Assembly: GCA_007922225.1 (NCBI GenBank)
Contig: ML679974.1
Location: 6,809,105-6,873,104, forward strand
Reading direction: 5' to 3'
DNA: 64,000 bases
DNA from: Emydura subglobosa
Taxonomy: Eukaryota; Chordata; Testudines; Chelidae
Part shown: piece after piece, positions 33,946 through 45,480 of the stretch
Position numbering within the stretch: position 1 is the stretch's first letter
Layout of the letters: every line of letters begins with the position of its first letter
The notes under the pieces: model-generated
What the model was told of the DNA's origin: nothing
Seen by the model: the letters and a program-made list of their open reading frames with translations, nothing else
Database searches by the model: none
Made by a program: the position numbers and the translations under genes

Positions 33946-36900
33946 ATGCTGGAAGTATGGACTCAGGGTGTAATCACAAAAATCGCATGGCATTGGGCCA
34001 CTGACACTCTAGATTGAAAAATGAATGGGTAGCACAGAACTCCTTGAAAACAAGGTATTTTCCTTCTGAGCAGTTTTTCTATATTAACTTTTTTTTAAAG
34101 CTAATGAGCTCACATGACAGAGGGAATGATTGCTCAGGCACTGAAATACAAATAATAATAATAAAGTGTGTTAATAAAGTGTCTGTCCTCTGTCTTCTTG
34201 AACCAATGAAAGCAGGTGTTAGGTAGGGACCTAACAGAAGATTTTATTTTTTGTGTGCCGTTCATTCCCATTTTGCGAATGTGTATTGTTACCATTTGGA
34301 GATTTTCTTTATGTGGGAAGATAAGATCATTCATTTTGAAAGCCAGAATGACTTTTAGATTTGGGATGCAATAGTCAATAGAAACCATTACAATTTGAGC
34401 CTTTTAAAAAAAAATCCATTCAAAAGCAGGAACACAAATTAAGTATACCTCTTCCCAACTGAAACGGCTATACGGTTCAAAGACTTACTAATGCATTTCA
34501 GTAATCCATGTGGCTTTTGTAATGCTTATGCATGTGTTACTAGCAAATGGAAAATTTAGGAAAGCAGCTGTATGCTTCAGTGATAAAACTGTCTGGGAAC
34601 TCCACAGGAAGTTGTTTGCACTGGACAATTACTATTCATGGGAATTCTGAGAAAAATATTGCGTCTAAACTTTATCAGTAAGCTGAAAACTGAATTGAAA
34701 ATTTTATCTGATTAATTTTGACTCATTTTCTGCTTGCAGAATTTCCATGAGCAGGTCACAAATGAATTTGTGAATCAAATTCAGACAACAAATATCTGTT
34801 CTATTTAATCCATCTACTTTAAAAAATTGAAACATTTAAAATTCAGACTATAAGGCCAGATATTCACCTGGCATAAATCAATGTGGTTCCATTGACCTCA
34901 TGCTAATTTATGCCAGCAGAGCATCTGGTCTGAAGAGATTTGCCTGGTTGTTGTTGGTCATAAATAGTACTGTTAACTAATTACAGTTTATTTTCCTTGA
35001 TCAAGTGTGATATTGCTTCTAGTGGAAATTGTTGCATGTGAAAATTTCATATTGTCTGTGGAAATAATCAGAGTTAGAACAGCAAAGTTTTCTTTCCTCA
35101 CACACTGCTGTCAGCGAAATTTGATCAGTTGCATAGTCACAGCAGCAAATCTCACAGGAAGGGTGGACATGACCAAAGCAAATTCACTTGCTTGTATATT
35201 TGAACAAGTAAAGTTTTCAAAAATGTCTTTTAAAGTTTTAATATTGCATTGGCAGGATCCCAAATTGGCCAAGTCATCTTAATCCAAAAAAAAAAAAAAA
35301 AGGGATTTGAGACGGGAGTATGGGGGAAGGAGGGATATTTGATTTGAGTGGCTTTTGTTCAGTAAAGAGTGTAGTAACAGACTTGTCTTTGCTAAAATAT
35401 TATCTCTCTTGGATTGAAGAAGCAGAATAGGAGGATGTGAAATTAAGTAATCTGGGAGAGAGGATTGAAACCTCATCCAAAACCCATAGGGAAAAATAGT
35501 CTTTTAGTTGACTTCTGTAGGTACTGGATCACACCATGAAGGAACTGTGATGTGTTATAACTGCACACTATAACTTAACTTTCTTAGTAACATTATTTAG
35601 AAGTATGCTAGGTGATGTACAAAGTTGCTGCTCTATGGTGTTTAAAATCCAAATAGAACACCACCTGTTATTATGGAGGCACTGTTTCTGGCTCTGAATG
35701 GAGTTTTATACTTGAAGCCTGGATTTATAGAGCCTTTAACACTTTTTGCCTGGAATATTTATAGGAATGATGCACAAGATTGACATTCTGCATTCCTCTT
35801 ATGTCATCTGTAAACAAAAAACCCCATTTCCCGAAGTAGCTCCTTGCGTGAATTCATGGTGGCCACAGAGTTAGACCTAGTCACTCTGTTATATGCATCA
35901 AATTATTTACTTGACATCTTTCACAATATTTTTTGGCCTCGGTTACTGTATTATTTGCTTTCTATCACTCTCTCCTCCTCCTTCCCATATATTCAAGTAA
36001 TTTATAGAGCTGGATAAGTAACAACTGAATATTTCATGAATGTTGCGAAGTTTTTCAAGTAAAATATTTCTAAATTCCTTGTTTTCATTGTTTCTCTTGC
36101 TCTAATTAGAAAAAGTGGCAGAAAGATGTGTGATCCAAGGGGCAAGCAAAAAATTGTGTCTTCTTACAGACAGAGATCATTGCAACCCCCTCTCCCAAAA
36201 TGATTTCTTATTGTACTTTATTTCTTGTAACAGTAATTGAAAGCTAGGCTGGGGAAGACATTATATGCACATATCATGTAATGCTTTTATTTGTACTGAT
36301 TTTTTTTCCCTGTTGTATAATGTAAAACTTCTCCAATAGCTGTAGATGAGCAATATTTCTCAGAGACCGAGTGACATCAGTCTAAGATTGATGATGATAT
36401 ATTAAGGGAGACAATGTCTTTCCTAAGACCAGGAAAGACTGAGCATATTGTACTGTGCACCACTAGGAAGCTATATCCAACATTCAGAAGACATCAAGCT
36501 GCATGAGGTGGGCATCTGAGAGTCACCATGCACTGGAATCTGCACCAGACCTATAATTAGAAGAGATGAGGGATGCCAATGACAAGAGGGGGTGAGATAG
36601 GCGCATGCCGTGTTCTGGTTGATACTCAGCTGGTGGAGCGGTCACTACAGGACCACTCCAGTGTGCAGAACGAGGCTGCTCTAAAACTCCTCAGAAGCCA
36701 TGTCCCAACAAGCCTACGTTTGGAGAAATGTACAGAGGGACACAGTTAAAGTTCTAGGCCCATATTTTGAGAGTCTTTTTGCCACGTAACTCACACTGAG
36801 CTCGATAGGATTAGGTACCTACATACCTTCAGAAATCTGGGCCCTCGCTCACTGTGTTGAGAGGTGGTGCTCACAGTGTCTAAGGGCTGTTTGCAGTCCC

Positions 36901-37886
36901 TATCTTTTCACATGTTAATTCACTGTCACAGTAGGATGGAGGCAGTGGGGAATTTGAGAGAAATAAATAAGAATAGCAAGGTGGCAGCTAGTGGCAGGAC
37001 TGGGCTCACTGAATTGCGCTGACGTAACATTGGAGTATTACAGTGATGAATCGGGCCCTCTATTTTTATAATCAAAGGAGAAGACCTCATGTTTGCTGTG
37101 CTTCAGTGGGCATTCATCTACAAAAAATGACACCCAGCTGAGCCAGTCTAAAAAGCTCAGCTTGCTGGCAACTGTAATACTGGTGCCTCTAAATGTAGAA
37201 TGTTACCACTGAATGCTTGCAGGCTTTTATAGGTAATCATGTGTTTAAGTAACATCATAATAAAAGTGACTAAGAACTTGAAGTATCCATTTATAATGTA
37301 CTTTGATAAATAGAGTCATATGACTAGTGAATAACAGGACTATTTGCGAACTGGTAGGCAACCTTTTCTTTTAACTCTGCAGAAAGTTATTGATGGTTAC
37401 GTCTGCTTCTTCTATTCAACTTGACAGGTACCATATGTGGGAAAGGATGATGGGCTGTGGCGTGGCTGTACTCTAGATAATAGAGTCATACTAGTCAGAA
37501 CAGTAGCAATGGAATACGCTCACTGAGTGGCTCATAAGATCTTTGCAATCCTCTCCCTGGCTTTGTGTACTATCTGCTGCTGTAACACCACTGGTTTCAA
37601 TAGAACTAGGCCATTAGAGAATTTGGCCCTATGAATTTTTTCCTTCAAATTTCCCACCCTTGCAACCACTGTTCAGTTCAATCAGAGGTAGCAATGAAGA
37701 CAGTTCTACCTATAGTGCTGGCAATCAGCAGCATTTTTATAACTTTATTGTCTAGAATGGCTCTGAGCCGGGTGAGAAAACCCACCAGCTAAAAAATTGG
37801 TGGTTGCTCTGCCCCTTTTCTACATTAGAGCTCTCACTGACATTACCACCAGAGGAGCTGAAGCATTGGTAGCTGCATTGGGTAAT
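33946..37886. other. Unclassified sequence; one hairpin repeat and an A run
   Basis: No supported gene. It holds the hairpin repeat at 34856-34928, an A run at about 35286-35302, and a decayed SINE-tail-like text near 35605 (TGCTAGGTGATGTACAAAG). The interval 36100-36900 is moderately GC-rich without a recognisable family. Confidence 0.45.
34856..34928. repeat. Hairpin repeat (23-bp arms)
   Basis: The left arm CCAGATATTCACCTGGCATA-AAT (34856-34878) and right arm (34906-34928) are reverse complements at 19 of 23 positions. The loop carries GGTTCCATTGACCTCATG, the core seen in all members of this family. No coding sequence or target duplication is visible. Confidence 0.8.
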
Positions 37887-38093
37887 AAGGCTTGTCTGCT
37901 TTAATGAAATTTGCACTGTTGTGCATCAGTGAAGTCACACTGGAGAAAGCCCTAAATGCAGATGCACTGGATCAGCACAAAGTGGGGTTTACATAGTCAC
38001 AGCTTAATTCAGTTAGTAACCATGCACATTAGGGCTTGAGGATTGTGTAACTTTATTGTTGCAGTGAATTTCCTTAATGTAGATAAGCCCTTA
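37887..38093. mobile_element. MITE of the GTCTAC-ended family
   Basis: The left end AAGGCTTGTCTGCTTTAA and the inverted right end AAGGGCTTATCTACATTAA match with few differences. The 207-bp interior is non-coding. It is related to the elements at 5685-5955 and 55748-56018 by its ends. Confidence 0.65.
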
Positions 38094-39160
38094 GGGAAAA
38101 CAGATTATTGTACCCATACCCACTGACTCTCCCTTGTCTTCCGGAAGCAACCATTCCAAACAAAAGGTTCTCACTGGAAATCTATACATTGAAAAGTTGG
38201 TTGTAATTGAGGTTGTAATTTTTTTTCTCTAATAAGTGGTGCAGCAGATTACATGCTAAAGATTTGGGGGGATTGACTTGGTAAAGTATTAAGTCACTGC
38301 ACAACTCCCGTAACTTTGACATTCTTCTGCATTATATTACATAATCCTGGGTACTGAACGCAATGGCTCTGCTTCCTATTAGAATCTGAATGTATTTAGC
38401 ATGCAGAATGGCACCACTAGTAATCGGAATAAGCAGCTAAAGAAAATGAACCATAGAAGAATTTACATTTTCTGATAATTTAGTTTGCCCTAACTGAATT
38501 AGCATTTAAGAAGAACTTATATTGTGTTAATCTATGCAGTAGTTAATTTCAATGCTTTATTGCCCTGGCAATGAAAATCCTGGCAAATTAATTTCTATAA
38601 TGCTTGGGAAATGTTTCAAATGTTCTCCTTCATATTTAATGAACTTTGAAAATGTATATTAGGATATTAAGAGCTACATAGCCATGTCAACATGTAACTG
38701 GTGGACCCAGTACAGACTTGGCTACTGATACAGCAACAACAACTTTTTGTGTCCTTTTAAAAGGAAGTCTACAAAGAGGGTAACTGCATTTTGTCAATGA
38801 TGCTATAATTTAACTGACACGTGTCTCTTTTCTGGACAAATACTATCCATTTTGGTTTTTTAAATGATCTTCAATTCTACTTGAGACTGGTGTTCGCAAC
38901 AAAACTATTTAATCTTGATGTGACAAATGTTTTTATACTTACATGATAGCCTCCAGCTTTACAAGAAGTGGCCTATGACCACACCTCAATCTTTGGAATT
39001 GGTTGTGGGAACAGAAAGAACTCCATGTGGACATTAGGGAATAACAAAATCTATTCTCTGATGGGCCCATTCTTAAGTACAGGCCCAGAGAAGCCCTTGC
39101 ACTGTGCTGCTATGTGTGTATCTGCCCCATTACTAGTGAGATGGAATAGATCCTCCAGAG
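38094..39160. other. Repeat-poor AT-rich sequence
   Basis: No repeat family recognised. The part 38380-38650 is dense in TAATT-type motifs and holds an RFX-like palindrome (38559-38572), so it could be a conserved regulatory element. This is a guess without alignment. Confidence 0.35.
38559..38572. promoter_or_regulatory. RFX X-box-like palindrome
   Basis: ATTGCCCTGGCAAT is a near-perfect palindrome (ATTGCC, two bases, GGCAAT) and differs from the RFX site GTTGCCATGGCAAC only at its ends and centre. Surrounding TAATT motifs and the lack of repeats make an enhancer conceivable. A chance match in 64 kb cannot be excluded. Confidence 0.3.
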
Positions 39161-39192
39161 CAGCGGTTCTCAACCTTTTTTTTCCTGAGTAC
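39161..39192 (+). mobile_element. hAT element left end, cut by an assembly gap
   Basis: CAGCGGTTCTCAACCTTTTT is the terminal inverted repeat of the hAT family that is complete at 53539-53924. The rest runs into the N run, and no right end is visible after the gap. Confidence 0.65.
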
Positions 39193-39292
39193 NNNNNNNN
39201 NNNNNNNNNNNNNNNNNNNNNNNNNNNNNNNNNNNNNNNNNNNNNNNNNNNNNNNNNNNNNNNNNNNNNNNNNNNNNNNNNNNNNNNNNNNN
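39193..39292. other. Assembly gap (100 N)
   Basis: Exactly one hundred N bases, the usual placeholder for a gap of unknown size. Any open frame read through it is meaningless. Confidence 0.99.
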
Positions 39293-42200
39293 CTGCCCAG
39301 AGGGAAGGGAAGTGAAAGGAGGATTAGGAAGGGTAAAAGGCAGGGGAGGGAGAAAATAGTGTTGGGATGAGATGGTGGGGGTGGGATGGGTAGTGGAGGG
39401 AGCTTTTCTCAGGTTCTTATTCTATCTCTACGAATGAAATCCATTCCACCAATACTTGAACTGTTTTTTCTGCCTGTGCTAAGGTACTGCATTTCCAGAC
39501 TTTTATGGCTATTTAAAAACATGACGTTATCAGATGTAAAAAGGGGGGCTACAGTGTTTTCCCCAACATCACACTGAATGATTCATGATAGACAATTAAG
39601 AATCCACATGCTGAGGTTTCTAAATAGGATTGCTGTCAGAGGAAGATATTAAAAAGAACCCAAACCTTAATTCCAGGCTTCTAATTAATATATGTTTTAT
39701 TTATGCATATAAATCCTGAATTATTAACAGGGGCATAAATAAATAATGAAAACTGATCTGCATACTATTATCTTAACACTGAGATAGGTTAGAGAGTCCT
39801 TTGACCAAAGGCTCTGTAGACTAAACAAAACAACTGAAAGCAAGTAATTTAGGTCTAGAATTAGCTGCTTAGTTATTACATATCAGCACTGACTGAGCAA
39901 GTTTTGCTCGCAATTTGAAAGAAAAAATTCAGTGTTGCCAACTCTCATGATTTTATCATGAATCTTGAGATATGTAGTGTTTTCCTGAAAGGCCCAGATC
40001 ACATCTCTGAAGTTACATGAATGCAACAAAACTTAGCCCTCATGGCTGTGGAGATAACCTTGAGATTGTGAATCTTAATCCTTCAAGAGGGGAAAGCAAA
40101 TCACAAGAACTCAGAATATATTAGTTTACAAGTAATGGGATTTTAAAAGTAATCACATGATCTTATAAGGACCTCATTCATGATTTTTGGGTCCTGGTGT
40201 AAGATTGACATTTGGGGGAAAGAGGGCTGACATTAATAGCACTGTTAGCATTGCTTTGTTTATGTACATAGAGCATAACAGGTATTTCCAGATCAAGATG
40301 AATTTTATCTTATTGTAAGGTAAAAATAGGGAGAGGAGAACAAAAGTATTAGAAGGTGGGAGGATAAGCACTGGCCTAACTCTGCTCCCGCTGAAGTCAA
40401 TTTTTTACTATTATGGTAATGGTAGTTTTACCATCGACTTCAATGGGAATAGAGTTAGACCATTGCTAAGTGGTTTTGAAAATCCCTCCCCCCACCTTAA
40501 CCTTCCATGGGCCCAATCTCGAAGTTAATGGATGGTGAAGGTGCACCAAGCTACACAGGTTTGGGATCCCAGGGGTAAGCACTGTGTCTCTCTCTTCTGC
40601 AACAAACTGCCACAGCTCTGAGAACAAAATGACCTTAGCTTCTGTGCATGGTCAGAGCACGGAGAAGTTTAAAGGGGCAGCACATGGAAAACAAAAGGCA
40701 TCTGCTTTGTAGCTATATACACAATCTTCACATAAGACACAAGGAAAAGGTAAAATGACCATGATATCTTACTACTAAACACTTCTAATGGTCTAATGTT
40801 TTCCTTTCGCTGCTCCAACTCCAGCTGACTTCTAGTTCATGCAACCTCTTCTCTTTGTTGGCAGCATCCATTCTGGCTCAGATCAATCCATATGGCTGTT
40901 CTCCTTTGTCCAGATGTCCATGCTCTTGGATGTAATCCCAGCTTCTGCATTTTTAGCCGAAAGATAAATTCTTTTGTCTACTAAAAGCTGTTCTCTCTGT
41001 TGGCCTTTCTAGTTTCTAGATACTTATTTCTCACTGTTCTCCAATCTTGAGTATGATTAATTTTTAAAAAAAGTAGTAAACCAAATTCATTTTAAAATTA
41101 TTTTAGACATTGAATTTATACTAATACAGATGTTCATTTTTAAGCTTGTTGTATCCTTGAGAAAGTGATTTTGTGGTTTTTTTTGTTTGTTTTTTTTGTT
41201 TTTAAAAGACATTGGTGGTTTAGTGGATAGAGCAATAGCCAGTCTCCTGAGCCACACACTACAATGAAAAAGCTCTTTAGTGCTGTATCACGTATCAAAT
41301 ACATCCAAGAAGCACATGCCTTCACTATAGTGCAATGGCCTTTTTATTCAAGGATGCTAGAGATCTGCAGCCTCACCCGCTCAGAACAATGTATGTCTGG
41401 GACAATTAATTAGTCTACTGAAGTGTGCTTGTGGTGGTGTCTCAGGGTTAGATACATATTTCTTTGGTGAGAGGCCCATGGATCCCATTGTGAAAACTTC
41501 CAGATGTTGCTTCATAACATACCTCTAATGGTCAACTGCTCTTTGTCAATAAAGTGACAGAATTGGTCCAAATTTCCTCTGCATCCCTAAAGCAGAAAGA
41601 AGCATGAGGTTATGAATCAGGGACAATATTTTTGGTAGGCACCCAAAAATAGGGACAAATGTTATCTACGTAGGGTCTGATTTATTTATTTGAGATGCGC
41701 CCGTTGACTTCCATGGGAGTGGAGCGCTCGGTCTGTGAAAATCAGATCCCATATTTCTAAAGCTTGTCTCCCCAAAACCTGACACCCATAACTAGAGACC
41801 GCTTCTGAAAATCCGGGCCTAAGTCATTCTTTTCTTTCTCCTTAGCTAGAGAATAAAAGTGACAGTGTCAAGCTGTATGGATCTCAATTTCTATGACACA
41901 GCCTGTTGTTCACGCATGCAGAGAGTCTATTTCAAACTATTGAGAATGTGCATGGGTGCTTCCATCCATCTTCTCTTTCAGTGGCTTCCCCATGAGGTTG
42001 ATTCAGGGACAAAACATGGAGCATGCCTGGCCTGTGACTCTACTGCCCCTTCTTCCTCTCTCTCCCCAGGGATTGATTCTGTTGGTCTCTTTAGAGGGTT
42101 GGGGAAACTGGGGAACAGTGTTGTGGTTGTGGCTGATCTTTTATATCCACATAAAAAGCAGAAGGCACATACCTAGCTCATTGGCTGCTCTACTCTAACT

Positions 42201-42689
42201 ACCATATCCAAGGGAATTCACTGTTAACTTCAAACTAGACATTTTACATGACCAATAGAGAGAATGATTGATTGATTTTATTTTTTTTAGCAATATTGGG
42301 CATCCAAAAGAAGAGGTTAAAGATGAGCAATCTATTCCAGGTAAATGCACTCTGAAGAGGGTTAACTTCTTATCTTTTTCAAGAGATTAAGAATTCTATA
42401 TACACCCCTTTTGGGGATCAGGAACCCTTCCACATCAAAGCTCCCATATGCGGGACTTTGAAACATAGGTATCTTGCCCAATTAACCTTAAATCTGTTCT
42501 ATTTAATTTTATCATTTAAATAGCCAACCATTTTATAACATGGCTGTTATTCTAGAGATCACATCTTCCTTAATATTTGATTGAGGTGCTGCTTGGAAGA
42601 AGTGCTGAGCTGACTGAACTGTGTGTTTTTGATTGTAGTTTTAAATAGCTAGCAGAGTGCTCAGAGCTTGCAAATGGGCACTTTGAATC
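39293..42689. other. Unclassified sequence with purine-rich and hairpin parts
   Basis: The sequence from 39293 to about 39410 is strongly purine-rich (GGGA/GGAGG), possibly related to the gap. A hairpin-family copy lies at 40377-40457. At 41209-41250 a 'GGTGGTTTAGTGGATAGAGC' text resembles a tRNA-like SINE head, but the rest is not recognisable. At 41680-41820 text of the 'TTGACTTCCATGGGAGTGGA' type with 'GAAAATCCGGGCC' suggests one more decayed member of the hairpin family. No gene supported. Confidence 0.45.
40377..40457. repeat. Hairpin repeat with transition-only arm differences
   Basis: The left arm (40377-40399, TAACTCTGCTCCCGCTGAAG then TCA) and right arm (40435-40457) pair at 18 of 23 positions, and all five differences are transitions. 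The centre holds a second small inverted repeat (ATGGTAATGGTAGTTTTACC region). The core GACTTCAATGGGA is shared with the other members. Confidence 0.8.
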
Positions 42690-42726
42690 AAAAAAAAAAA
42701 ATTTTTTTTTTAAATTTTTTTTTTAA
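42690..42726. repeat. Self-complementary A/T tract
   Basis: An A11 run is followed by T10, then AAA, then T10, then AAATT. The A and T runs can pair with each other. It adjoins the hairpin repeat at 42739. Confidence 0.85.
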
Positions 42727-42738
42727 ATTCAAGATGGT

Positions 42739-42801
42739 GAAATCCTGGCCCCATTGAAGGTTAAGGGAGTTTTGCCATTGACTTCAATGGGCCAAGGATT
42801 T
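42739..42801. repeat. Hairpin repeat (about 19-bp arms)
   Basis: The left arm GAAATCCTGGCCCCATTGAA (42739-42758) faces TTCAATGGGCCAAGGATTT (42783-42801), with two mismatches. The loop contains GGGAGTTTTGCCATTGAC. This is one of the cleanest members of the family, and the half copy at 11011 matches its left arm. Confidence 0.85.
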
Positions 42802-45227
42802 GTCCTTTGATTTAAGGGTGTCAAACTGTCCACATTAGCTGCAAAATCATGTTACATAGCAAGTTTTCAAAACCACCTATTGTTCTAGGCTAAACAGGCC
42901 TACTTCATTAGCAGTCGCTCCTTGACTTTTCTTCTTTTCCCTTTAGAAATGGATTAAAAAAATAAAAATAAAAATAGGGATATTAAAGATTCAGTCCTTC
43001 CTTGAAGTAAATCTTTTGAATTAAAAAAAAATCTAATAATCTGATGCACTGCACATATTCTTTTGAATAAAAGCCAAATGTCTTTATTCACTTAATGTCA
43101 TCCATTCTTGAAAGAGCCCTTTGTGCTGCTCCTTATGAGGCAGTAGTAATCACTTATGGAGTGACTGTACAGGCAAATTTGTCAGTAGCTGCTTCTTAAT
43201 AGGGTTGGTTGAGTCAAATTATTAATTTGCCAATAGTACAAGGATAGGTCATAGTGGGCAGGCTTTCACAATGTTCAGTTGCCCGTTCCTCTGACTTCTG
43301 CTGTCAGCAGAAGACAGTAACTAGGAGTCCTGATCAGTGTTCTTAGGGTTAGCTTGTCTTGCCCGGTTAACAGATCAAGCATGCTCTCGGATTTGCACAC
43401 TGCCATGGAGATACACTGCTGCCACTGTCCAATTAAATAACGTGCTGTTGTGCAAAATTAAGCACTTGGGACTTTTTCAAGGGGAAAAGGCAGTATGCTG
43501 CATTTATTGACAAAAACTAAAGTAATAACTAATTTAAACCTATGTACACACACACACACACACACACATACACGCGCCCAAATGCACCAGAAAGCGTTCT
43601 ATAGTTATATATAGCTACCAGTCCTGATCGTGGCTTGAGATCGTAGCTTGGGTCTGTTGCTGGAGTTCATGGCTCGTGGCAACTACCTGGCCAGGGAAGC
43701 TGGGCATGAGGAGAGCAGGGTCTTTGTCGGGCGCGCACCGACGCTCTTCTTTACATGATGTGTAGAATGCTATTTTTCCCCCAAAACCTTGAAATCTCAC
43801 CCAGTCTTGTATAGGTTTTTCAGTTTTGCTGTGTCACGTCACTTCTCTGTGACCGTTGATTGCTGGTACAATAGCAGACGTGACTTTCAGCTCGTTCTTT
43901 GATGTCTTTGATTAAGTTTGTTCTTTTTGTTTTCTGGGGTGGATTCTTCTTTGCTTTTTAGGGATGTGTTCACACTCTTTAGCCTAGGGTGGACCTCACA
44001 CGTCGTCAGGACAAATTGGCAGTTTGGGTCTGACTCACATGCACATACATCCTCCATTCACACCTTGTTCAGATAACTATCTTATTCATCTAAAGGTTTA
44101 GAAAGAGTTTGACACAAGATGGAGTACTTAGGGTCAAAATGGGGTTTTACATTCACAATATGGAGTATGACTGAGAGAAGTTCAAATGTTACAGACAAAA
44201 TTGTGAGATGGTGATTATACATTCTGGGGACATGATTTCAATAATAACCATATAGAGGTTGACACAAATAAGGGTATGAATTAAAAGCTATGAATTAATC
44301 TACAGGATTACAATTACAATTTTATTCCCTTGGTGGCTCACAAATGTGCTGGGATACTAACAACTGCCAATCTCCAGCAAGAATTCTTGAAGGTCTTTGT
44401 ATTTGAAGGTGAGGGGATTTTGATGCTATTCAGACTTCCTAATACAACATGTGATACAAGGCCCCAAACATGCAGAATGGAAAAGGAGTAGGCTAGTTGG
44501 CCACCCTTGAAGGGGTGGGCTAGCCATGCTCTGGGACCATCACACTGTCCCTTCTTGTCGCCATTTCATGTTGATAGCTGGAGACAATCCAGTTGGTCAT
44601 GGAGTCTAGAAACTCTAACTAAGGCAGTTGTGATTCTCAGTGCTGCTTCAGCTAGTTCTGTTACCTATTCTTCTTCTCTTTATGAAAATAAAGTCATGCT
44701 GGAACTGGGCATCCAGTTATAGTGAGAGGACACTAGAAATGCAGACAGACACAAGCAAGCCAACAGCTCCCACCCAGTCCCAAAGTTTTTTGAGGGAAAG
44801 CGTGAGGGGCATGGGAGGTGTTAAAATCACAATCTGAATCCACTTATATAATGGATGTGAATCTGGTTTCCTTTGTGCATAAGGTCAACATTCCCATACC
44901 CATATTGTTAAACTGCATGATATGTATTGAGGTATGTATGGCACATTTTCCAGCACTTATTACATTTATTTTTATTTCAAAAGCTAAGGACCCCTCAATA
45001 CTGTCACTTATACTTTTTAAAGTTGACAATTCTAGGTACTTTATACAAACTAAACCAAGAAGTTTGTGCATGCTTATTCCATGATACCAATAGATCTTAT
45101 GATGTCCTCACATGCACACATCCATGTAAGAGAGCAGCTAATATATGCCTTATAGAAAATAAAAGCGGGGAAAGTCAACAACGCTGCTCCTTATGCATGA
45201 GCAGGAGTTCACTGTAAACATCTGCAA
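42802..45227. other. Unclassified sequence, possibly an old LTR region
   Basis: No gene supported. The section 43380-44480 has features that could fit an antisense LTR, such as TTTATT (reverse AATAAA) at about 43502 and a text 'CAAGATGGAGTACTTAGGGT' near 44116, but no TG/CA ends or target duplication are convincing. It contains the AC microsatellite at 43546-43568. Confidence 0.35.
43546..43568. repeat. (AC)n microsatellite, about 11.5 units
   Basis: An uninterrupted AC run of 23 bases is followed by ATACACGCGCCC. It is likely to vary in length between individuals. Confidence 0.95.
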
Positions 45228-45480
45228 ATGACTACATTGGCCTCCTTCAGATCCTCCTTTAAAACTCATCTCTGCTGTGCAAAACACTTGACTGCAGCTG
45301 GTGTGCTGATCATAATTAGCTCATTATCACACTCTGCTCCTCCTACCTGGTTGTTGTACCTACATTGTCTCTTGTCACATAGATGGTCAGGTCATTGGAA
45401 CAGGGAACCATCTTTTTGTTATTTGTGCATACAAAGCCTAGCTAAATGAAGTCCTAATCTTGGATTGGTGGGGTATAGAC
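45228..45480 (+). mobile_element. LINE-like 3' repeat with the shared SINE tail
   Basis: The segment starts near CCTCCTTCAGATCCTCCTTT AAAACTCATCTCTGCTGTGC in two blocks and continues through a LEISGVL-less, non-coding middle. It then has the tail 'GGTCATTGGAACAGGGAACC', 'ATCTTTTTGTTATTTGTGCA' and 'TACAAAGCCTAGC'. This matches a longer repeat I recall from turtles that ends with '...TTTGTACAGCGCCTAGCACAATGGGG...' and a simple AATAATAAT end. The minus-strand copies at 13786, 20771, 49432 and 61862 and the plus copies at 27598, 56757 and 57405 share the tail. The upstream part is present only here, which suggests that this is the longer source-type repeat. Confidence 0.65.

Noticed and set aside
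38968..39315. Plus-strand open frame of 115 codons
   Set aside because: It runs through the 100-N assembly gap, so the frame is not real evidence.
41209..41250. tRNA-like text GGTGGTTTAGTGGATAGAGC
   Set aside because: It resembles a tRNA A box or SINE head, but there is no B box, cloverleaf or SINE body after it.
43380..44480. Possible antisense retroviral LTR
   Set aside because: A reverse AATAAA is present, but no convincing TG/CA boundaries, target duplication or second copy could be seen.
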